Assembly (NCBI GenBank): GCA_023411035.1
Contig: JAEYPE010000141.1
Coordinates: 1 to 11,475, forward strand
DNA from: Pseudomonadota bacterium
GTDB taxonomy: Bacteria; Pseudomonadota; Alphaproteobacteria; Azospirillales; Azospirillaceae
Length of the DNA: 11,475 bases
Direction: 5' to 3'
Of the stretch, positions 6,769 to 11,475 are shown one piece after another. Every line of letters begins with the position of its first letter. Positions within the stretch are counted from its first letter, which is position 1. Made by a program: the position numbers and the translations under genes. Under the pieces are notes generated by a model. That model had not been told where the DNA came from and searched no databases. It was given only the letters and a program-made list of their open reading frames with translations.

Positions 6769-7512
6769 TTGGATCCGCTGCACCAGTTCCAGATCAACCC
6801 GATCCTCCAGATCGTGATCGCCGGGTATGACGTGTCCTTCACGAACTCGGCCTTCTTCATGGTCGTGGCGGCTGCGCTGATCTACGCTCTGCTCGTCTTC
6901 GGCATGTCTGGCCGCGCCCTGGTTCCGGGCCGCCTCCAGTCCCTGGCCGAGATTTTCTACGAATTCGTCGCGAACATGGTTCGGGACAACGCCGGGCACG
7001 ACGCCCGCCCCTACTTCCCGTTCGTGTTCGCGATCTTCATGTTCGTGCTGTTCGGCAACCTCGTCGGCATGATCCCGTTCACCTTCACCTTCACCAGCCA
7101 CATCATCGTGACCTTCACGCTGGCGGCGACGGTGTTCGTGTTCGTGACCGTCCTGGCCCTGATGAAGCACGGCCTGCATTTCTTCAGCTTCTTCATGCCG
7201 CACGGCGCGCCGGTGGCGCTCGCCCCGATCCTGATCCCGATCGAGGTGATCTCCTACCTGATGCGCCCCGTCAGCCTGTCGATCCGACTGTTCGCCAACA
7301 TGATGGCCGGTCACACCATGCTGAAGGTGTTCGCGGGTTTCACGGTTATGATGATCAGCGGCCTGGGCGCCGTCGGCTTCCTGGCCGGCATCGTCCCGCT
7401 GGCCATCAACATCGCGCTGACCGGTTTCGAATTCCTGGTCGCGTTCCTGCAAGCCTACGTCTTCTCGATCCTGACCTGCCTGTACATCCGCGACGCGCTG
7501 GAACTGCACTAA
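6769..7512 (+). CDS. atpB: ATP synthase F0 subunit a
   Basis: Membrane subunit forming the proton half-channels beside the c-ring. The product is 247 aa and strongly hydrophobic, with several transmembrane helices. The key segment SLSIRLFANMMAGH holds essential Arg173, equivalent to E. coli Arg210, and the C-terminal helix LTGFEFLVAFLQAYVFSIL includes conserved Gln228. The early GNLVGMIPF segment is also subunit a-like. Start codon TTG at 6769 is supported by GAGGA (6759-6763) 5 bases upstream and by the MDPLHQFQI N-terminus common in Alphaproteobacteria. It lies 12 bp after atpI and 72 bp before the likely atpE start. Confidence 0.97.
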   Translation: MDPLHQFQINPILQIVIAGYDVSFTNSAFFMVVAAALIYALLVFGMSGRALVPGRLQSLAEIFYEFVANMVRDNAGHDARPYFPFVFAIFMFVLFGNLVGMIPFTFTFTSHIIVTFTLAATVFVFVTVLALMKHGLHFFSFFMPHGAPVALAPILIPIEVISYLMRPVSLSIRLFANMMAGHTMLKVFAGFTVMMISGLGAVGFLAGIVPLAINIALTGFEFLVAFLQAYVFSILTCLYIRDALELH

Positions 7513-7532
7513 GCACCGGCACTGACACGGGT

Positions 7533-7570
7533 TACCCTTTCACCTTTTTTCTCAAGTTCACCCTTACCTA
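7533..7570 (+). promoter_or_regulatory. Pyrimidine-rich leader of atpE
   Basis: The atpB-atpE gap is dominated by C and T, including a run of six T (7545-7550), in otherwise GC-rich DNA, and ends just before GAGGA (7571-7575). Unstructured U-rich leaders can enhance initiation through ribosomal protein S1, as known for E. coli atpE. This is an inference by analogy; the stretch lacks a hairpin strong enough to be a terminator. Confidence 0.35.
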
Positions 7571-7584
7571 GAGGAATGAGTACC

Positions 7585-7809
7585 ATGGAAGCTGAAGCCG
7601 CCAAGTACGTCGGTGCCGGTCTGGCCGTTATCGCTCTCGCCGGCGTCGGCCTGGGTATCGGCAACATCTTCTCGACCCTGATCGGCTCGATCGCCCGCAA
7701 CCCGGCCGTCCAGCCGAAGGTCTTCCCGATCGGCATTCTGGGCTTCGCGCTGACCGAAGCCGTCGCGCTCTTCGCGCTGCTGATCGCCTTCCTGATCCTG
7801 TTCGCCTAA
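7585..7809 (+). CDS. atpE: ATP synthase F0 subunit c
   Basis: Proteolipid forming the rotating proton-carrying ring. The likely product is 74 aa, a two-helix hairpin. Helix 1 has the Gly motif GVGLGIG (20-26), the polar loop is ARNPAVQ (Arg38, Asn39, Pro40), and helix 2 holds the essential carboxylate Glu58 in GFALTEAVALFALL. Glu and the absence of an extra Na+-ligand signature suggest H+ coupling. I chose ATG at 7585 rather than the in-frame ATG at 7576 because GAGGA (7571-7575) abuts 7576 but sits 9 bases from 7585, and the resulting MEAEAAK start is typical of Alphaproteobacteria. A U-rich leader and a downstream hairpin flank the gene, fitting its need for many copies. Confidence 0.96.
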   Translation: MEAEAAKYVGAGLAVIALAGVGLGIGNIFSTLIGSIARNPAVQPKVFPIGILGFALTEAVALFALLIAFLILFA

Positions 7810-7841
7810 GGCCCGAGCGGACCTCAAACATTCGCTCTGAC

Positions 7842-7873
7842 GCGGCGCCGGGCTCTCGAAGTTTCGGCGCCGC
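7842..7873 (+). other. Intercistronic hairpin between atpE and atpF'
   Basis: GCGGCGCCG (7842-7850) and CGGCGCCGC (7865-7873) are a perfect 9-bp all-GC inverted repeat with a 14-nt loop, starting 32 nt after the atpE stop and ending 24 nt before the atpF' start. No T-run follows. A likely role is mRNA 3'-end stabilisation or partial termination that favours atpE over downstream genes; this is inferred. Confidence 0.55.
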
Positions 7874-7897
7874 ACTCTTGCCTAGGGGGACCGATCC

Positions 7898-8542
7898 ATG
7901 CCGAACCTGTTGGCCAAGCGACGGCTGGTCCGCTGGTCGGGTGCTGCGGGCGCCTCGCTCGCCACTCTGACCGTGCTTGCCGGTAACGTCCTGGCGGCGG
8001 CGGCGGAGCACGCGCCGGACGCCGCCCATGGCGGCGAGCATGCCGGCGGCCTGCCGCAGCTCAATCCCGCCACCTTCCCCACCCAGATCTTCTGGCTGGC
8101 GCTGACCTTCATCACCCTCTACTACTACCTCTCCAAGAAAGCGCTGCCGCGCGTGGCGGAGGTTCTGGAGGAGCGCCAGGAGCGCATCTCGCGCGACCTG
8201 AGCAAGGCCGCCTCGCTCAAGGAAGAGGCCGAAGCCGTCATGGCCCAGGTCGATCAGTCCCTCGCCGGGGCCCGTTCCGAAGCCCAGGCCCTGATCGCCC
8301 AGGTGGCCACCGAGATCGACGCGAACAACCAGGCCCGCCAGGCCCAGTTGAACGCCGACATCGCCGAACGTCTGCGCAGCGCCGAGGCGAGCATCGCCAC
8401 GGCCAAGGAGCAGGCGATCGCCAACGTCCGTTCCGTCTCCGCCGACATCGCCCGTGACGTCGCCGGCCGTCTGGCCGGGCTGGACGTCGACGCGGCCCAG
8501 GCCGATGCGGCTGTCGCCGCCGTGATCGAGGAGCGCCGGTAA
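7898..8542 (+). CDS. atpF': ATP synthase F0 subunit b' (with N-terminal extension)
   Basis: Peripheral-stalk subunit that pairs with b to hold F1 against F0; the b/b' arrangement is typical of Alphaproteobacteria, cyanobacteria and plastids. The 214-aa product has the b' core starting at LPQLNPATFPTQIFWLAL, one TM helix (about 62-80), KKALPRVAEVLEERQERI, then a long charged coiled coil to the C-terminus. It is longer than a typical b' of about 160-180 aa: residues 1-36 look like a signal peptide (KRR, hydrophobic stretch, LAAAAE), followed by a His/Gly-rich linker with HAPDAAHGGEHAGG. ATG at 7898 is supported by GGGGGA 7 bases upstream. The stop overlaps the atpF start by one base (TAATG), implying coupled translation. 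The symbol is sometimes given as atpG or atpX in this group. Confidence 0.94.
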   Translation: MPNLLAKRRLVRWSGAAGASLATLTVLAGNVLAAAAEHAPDAAHGGEHAGGLPQLNPATFPTQIFWLALTFITLYYYLSKKALPRVAEVLEERQERISRDLSKAASLKEEAEAVMAQVDQSLAGARSEAQALIAQVATEIDANNQARQAQLNADIAERLRSAEASIATAKEQAIANVRSVSADIARDVAGRLAGLDVDAAQADAAVAAVIEERR

Positions 8543-9021
8543 TGAATACCCCTGAATTCTGGGTTGCCGTTGCCTTCGTCATCTTCGTCGCCCTGGTGTG
8601 GAAGAAGGCGGCCGCCGCGATCACCGGCCTTCTCGACGCCCGCGCCGAGAAGATCCGTGCGGAGCTGGACGAGGCCCAGCGCCTGCGTGAAGACGCCCAG
8701 GCGCTGCTGGCCAACTACCAGCGCCGCCAGCGCGACGCGCTGAAGGAGGCCGAGGCCATCATCGCCCACGCCCGCGAGGAGGCCGATCGTCTCCGTTCCC
8801 AGGCCGGCGCCGATCTCGAAGCGTCGCTGAAGCGCCGCGAGGCCCAGGCCATGGACCGCATCGCCCAGGCGGAAGCCGGGGCGCTGGCCGAGGTCCGCAA
8901 CCTGACCGTCGACATCGCCGTGGACGCCAGCCGCCGCATCCTGGAAACCGGCATCCAGCCGGCCCAGGCGGACAAGCTGATCGACCTGTCGATCGCCGAA
9001 CTGCCGAAGCACCTGCACTGA
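8542..9021 (+). CDS. atpF: ATP synthase F0 subunit b
   Basis: Second peripheral-stalk subunit. The 159-aa product starts MNTPEFWVAVAFVIFVALVW, a short N-terminus and single TM helix (about 6-20), then KKAAAAITGLLDARAEKIRAELDEAQ and a long Ala/Arg/Glu-rich coiled coil that dimerises with b' and contacts the delta subunit. The length is normal for subunit b. ATG overlaps the atpF' stop by one base, with GAGGAG about 7 bases upstream inside atpF'. It is the last gene of the operon; a strong terminator follows 47 bp later, so the F1 genes (atpHAGDC) must be at another locus, as is usual in this class. Confidence 0.95.
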   Translation: MNTPEFWVAVAFVIFVALVWKKAAAAITGLLDARAEKIRAELDEAQRLREDAQALLANYQRRQRDALKEAEAIIAHAREEADRLRSQAGADLEASLKRREAQAMDRIAQAEAGALAEVRNLTVDIAVDASRRILETGIQPAQADKLIDLSIAELPKHLH

Positions 9022-9068
9022 TCGCCGGACCCGGCGCATCGTTGCGGAACCGGCAACGGTCTTTCGAG

Positions 9069-9096
9069 AAACCCCGGCCTAGGCGCCGGGGTTTTT
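9069..9096 (+). terminator. Intrinsic terminator of the F0 operon
   Basis: AAACCCCGGC (9069-9078) and GCCGGGGTTT (9085-9094) form a perfect 10-bp stem with a 6-nt loop, and the T-run spans 9092-9096 with more T after one C. It closes the atp transcription unit. Confidence 0.95.
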
Positions 9097-9148
9097 CTTT
9101 GGTCGAATGCTCCCGCAACCCGGAGCCATTCTCCCAAGGGCCATCCCG

Positions 9149-9943
9149 ATGACCACGACCCAGCCGACCACCGCCCTTCCCTTCCCCAGCGTCTTCGTGT
9201 CCCACGGCGCCCCCACCCTCATCATCGAGGAATCGCCGGGCCGCCATTTCCTCGCCGGGCTGGGCCAGCGGCTGGGCCGTCCGAGCGCGGTGATCGCCGT
9301 GTCGGCCCACTGGACGACCGGCGCCCCCACCATCAGCGGGTCCGCGCAGCCGGAAACCATTCACGACTTTTATGGCTTCCCCCGCGCGCTCTACGCGATG
9401 CGCTACGCCGCCCCCGGCGCCCCGGCCCTGGCCGAGCGCGTGCGGGACCTGACCGGTGCTGCGGTGGACCCCGGCCGGGGACTCGACCACGGCGCCTGGG
9501 TGCCGCTGAAGCTGATGTTTCCGGAGGCCGACATCCCCGTCGCCCAACTGTCCGTCCAGCCCGGCGCCACCGCCGCCGACCACATCGCGTTGGGCCGCGC
9601 CCTGGCACCCCTGCGGCGCGAAGGCGTGCTGATCCTCGGCAGCGGCGGTGCCGTCCACAATCTCGGCGATTTCCGCTTCGGCGAGAGCGGCGTGGCCGAT
9701 TGGGCGGAGGGTTTCGCCGACTGGCTCGACGAGGTGCTGACGGCGGGGGACGAGGCGTCCCTGGCCGATTGGAAGACCCTCTGCCCGCAGGCCAAGGCGG
9801 CCCACCCCACCGACGAGCATTTCCTTCCTCTGCCCGTGGCCTTCGGCGCCGCCGGCAAGTCCGTGCGGACGGAACGGCTTCACGCCGGTTTCGAGCACGG
9901 CAGCATCGGCATGCAAGCCTACGCCTTTCACGGAGAGGCATGA
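9149..9943 (+). CDS. LigB-family extradiol dioxygenase (DODA type, YgiD-like)
   Basis: Predicted cytoplasmic class III ring-opening dioxygenase of the 4,5-DOPA-dioxygenase group; the bacterial member YgiD is a zinc-binding relative and the native substrate is usually unknown. The 264-aa product has the expected His clusters: FVSHGAPTLI (His19), AVSAHWTTG (His54), LDHGAWVPL (His114), SGGAVHNLG (His170) and TDEHFLPL (His224). By family comparison, His19, His54 and His224 are probable metal ligands, with His170 and His114 at the active site, so catalysis should be intact. ATG at 9149 is chosen because AAGGG lies 8 bases upstream; an ATG at 9107 lies just after the atp terminator and has no ribosome-binding site. 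No other aromatic-catabolism gene is nearby and no promoter was recognised. It appears to be a single-gene unit. Confidence 0.92.
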   Translation: MTTTQPTTALPFPSVFVSHGAPTLIIEESPGRHFLAGLGQRLGRPSAVIAVSAHWTTGAPTISGSAQPETIHDFYGFPRALYAMRYAAPGAPALAERVRDLTGAAVDPGRGLDHGAWVPLKLMFPEADIPVAQLSVQPGATAADHIALGRALAPLRREGVLILGSGGAVHNLGDFRFGESGVADWAEGFADWLDEVLTAGDEASLADWKTLCPQAKAAHPTDEHFLPLPVAFGAAGKSVRTERLHAGFEHGSIGMQAYAFHGEA

Positions 9944-9993
9944 GGCGGGGTTGCCAATGATGAAAGGGCGTTGAACCGTTCGCACTTGCCTGT

Positions 9994-10021
9994 TTGCGCC
10001 GTTGCGTCGCCAAGCTACAAT
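9994..10021 (+). promoter_or_regulatory. Candidate promoter of the sensor kinase gene
   Basis: TTGCGC (9994-9999) and TACAAT (10016-10021; 5 of 6 matches) are separated by 16 bp. This would give a leader of about 108 nt before the GTG at 10136. The -10 is good and the -35 weak. Confidence 0.4.
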
Positions 10022-10135
10022 CCGCGCCACCCGTCCGTGCGCACGGAAGGGTTTCTGACAACGTCGGGCTTTCCCCGCCCGCAGCATTCGGCCGGATCTC
10101 GTGTCTTACGAACGACAGCGCGTACGGGACGTGGC

Positions 10136-11475
10136 GTGAAGCGGAACGGAACCCTGCCCCGGTCCGGCGACGCCCCTCCCCCCATCGGTGCCCCGGCTGC
10201 CGCCCATGGCGGCGCCACCCGCTCTTTTCCGGGGTTCGGCCTGCGCCGCCTGGATGAGTTGAGGCTCGCCACGCGCGTCGGGCTGGGCTTCGGCGTGGTT
10301 CTCGCGCTGGTGATTCTGCTGGCCCTGATCGGCGTGGCCTCGCTCTACGGCGTCAGCCGCGAGGTCGGGACCTTCTCAGCCTACGCCGATGCCTCCCAGA
10401 CCGCCGCCGACCTCGACATCGGGCTGCGCGACCTGGAGGTTTCCGTGCGCGACCATCTGGCGGAGAGCGACCAGCAGAGCCTTCTCGACGCCGGGTTGCG
10501 CCGCGACGGCATGCTGGAACGGCTGACCGCGCTGGCCGGCATGGTGCGCAGCGACGCCGACCGCCGCTCCGTGGAGGAGGCGCGGAAGGCTCTGGACGCC
10601 TATTGGACCGGCTTCGAATCGCTGGTGGCCCTGCGCGGCGAGCGCGCCCGCCTGACCGAGACGGTGCTGGAACCGCAGATCTCCCAGATCCGGGCCGGGC
10701 TGGGCCGGCTGAAGGACGCCGGCGGTGTCGATTCCGCGGCGCTGGCCGGGGATGCCACCGTCGCGATCCTGATGATGCAGGACCATCTCGGCCGCTATAT
10801 GGCGCGGCGCGACGACCGCGACTCGCTGCGCATGCGCGCCGAACTGGGGAACGCCCGCGCCAGGCTGGCCGAGATGAACCGGTACCTCTGGGTTCCCGGC
10901 ACCCGCCAGACCATCGACGAGGTGGAGGCGGCCCTGGCCGGCATCGACGGGGTGCTGGACGGCATCGAAGCATCCCTGGCCGACGAGGATGCCCTGCGCG
11001 CCGAACGGCTGACGCCGAACGCCGCCGCCGTGGCCACCCACGCGGCGGAGGTCCGCCAGCGCAACGACGCCATCGCGGCGGACCTGCGCGCCGGTCTGGC
11101 CGACCAGTCCTGGCGCACCTTGCGGATCGCCCTGTGGGCGGCGCTGGGCGTGACGCTGGCCGGGCTGGCGATGGTCTGGTTCGTCAACCGCCGGGTCAGC
11201 CGCCCAGTCTCCACCATGGCCGCCGCCGTGACCTCGCTCGCCGCCGGACGGACCGACGTCGCCCTGCCCCCGGACGAGGGCGAGGACGAGGTGGCCGCCA
11301 TGGCCCGCGCCGTCCGCGTCCTGCGCGACAACACCGCGGAAATGGAGCGCCAGCGGCAGGAGGCCGCCGACCGGCATGGCCAGCTTCTGCGCGACAAGGA
11401 ACGTGCCGACGCCGCGAACGAGGCGAAGACAAACTTCCTGGTGAACATCGGACAGGAACTCCACGCCCCGCTCAA
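10136..11475 (+). CDS. HAMP-domain sensor histidine kinase, 5' part (truncated by window edge)
   Basis: Inner-membrane two-component sensor, 446 residues visible. Order: Pro/Ala-rich cytoplasmic start; TM1 (about 46-68, VGLGFGVVLALVILLALIGV); an all-helical periplasmic region of about 260 residues reminiscent of TorS/McpS helical-bundle sensors; TM2 (about 332-353, LWAALGVTLAGLAMVWFV); HAMP (about 354-407, ending DEVAAMARAVRVLRDN); a short coiled coil; then the start of the dimerisation domain at ANEAKTNFLVNI. The H-box reads GQELHAPL: Gln440 stands where the phospho-accepting His is expected, with a His at 443. The ATP-binding domain and any receiver lie beyond the right edge. GTG at 10136 is preferred because GGGA precedes it by about 6 bases; TTG at 10259 would cut the N-terminus to the edge of TM1. 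The ligand is unknown. Confidence 0.85.
   Translation, partial: MKRNGTLPRSGDAPPPIGAPAAAHGGATRSFPGFGLRRLDELRLATRVGLGFGVVLALVILLALIGVASLYGVSREVGTFSAYADASQTAADLDIGLRDLEVSVRDHLAESDQQSLLDAGLRRDGMLERLTALAGMVRSDADRRSVEEARKALDAYWTGFESLVALRGERARLTETVLEPQISQIRAGLGRLKDAGGVDSAALAGDATVAILMMQDHLGRYMARRDDRDSLRMRAELGNARARLAEMNRYLWVPGTRQTIDEVEAALAGIDGVLDGIEASLADEDALRAERLTPNAAAVATHAAEVRQRNDAIAADLRAGLADQSWRTLRIALWAALGVTLAGLAMVWFVNRRVSRPVSTMAAAVTSLAAGRTDVALPPDEGEDEVAAMARAVRVLRDNTAEMERQRQEAADRHGQLLRDKERADAANEAKTNFLVNIGQELHAPL

Noticed and set aside
7531..7552. Terminator between atpB and atpE (GGGT-TA-CCC followed by T-rich sequence)
   Set aside because: The stem is only three base pairs with a two-base loop, and a terminator here would cut the F0 operon.
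1..11475. Mobile elements, CRISPR arrays, toxin-antitoxin or defence genes
   Set aside because: No spaced direct repeats, transposase motifs, integrase, att-like duplication or composition break was found; all recognised genes are housekeeping or signalling.

Overview
The window looks like chromosomal core DNA from an Alphaproteobacterium, most likely Azospirillum or a close Rhodospirillales relative. The reasons are very high G+C with strong GC bias at third codon positions, an F0-only ATP synthase cluster (atpI-atpB-atpE-atpF'-atpF, including the b' subunit) with no F1 genes attached, a minCD pair, and signalling proteins typical of motile, metabolically flexible soil bacteria. The genus is an inference. 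No IS, phage, CRISPR, rRNA or tRNA was seen.

Layout. On the minus strand at the left edge are minC (about 855-1613) and minD (701 running off the edge), the cell-division site-selection genes. A divergent non-coding stretch of about 690 bp follows. Its right part holds a likely promoter, a foldable RNA segment and a clear intrinsic terminator that ends 43 bp before the start of a PhoH-family ATPase gene (2353-3090). A strong terminator closes phoH. Next come a 718-residue chemoreceptor with a C-terminal hemerythrin domain (3373-5529) and a Sco1/SenC copper-chaperone gene (5614-6216). The F0 operon (6394-9021) has a good sigma-70-type promoter with a perfect inverted repeat in its spacer, and a textbook terminator at its end. 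After it lie a LigB/DODA-type extradiol dioxygenase (9149-9943) and a two-TM HAMP sensor kinase cut by the right edge (10136 onward).

How it fits together. Sco1 (cytochrome oxidase copper-site assembly), the F0 sector and an oxygen- or redox-sensing chemoreceptor are all tied to aerobic energy metabolism, although only the five atp genes clearly form one operon. Within that operon atpE, whose product is needed in many copies per complex, has a pyrimidine-rich leader upstream and a 9-bp GC hairpin downstream.

Points most worth a second look: (1) the phoH leader, where the 5' arm of the terminator can instead pair with the expected 5' end of the transcript, suggesting attenuation or a new leader RNA; (2) the truncated kinase, whose H-box has Gln where the phospho-accepting His should be; (3) the palindrome inside the atp promoter; (4) the hemerythrin-chemoreceptor fusion; (5) the signal-peptide-like extension of AtpF'. 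No clearly novel multi-gene system is visible.
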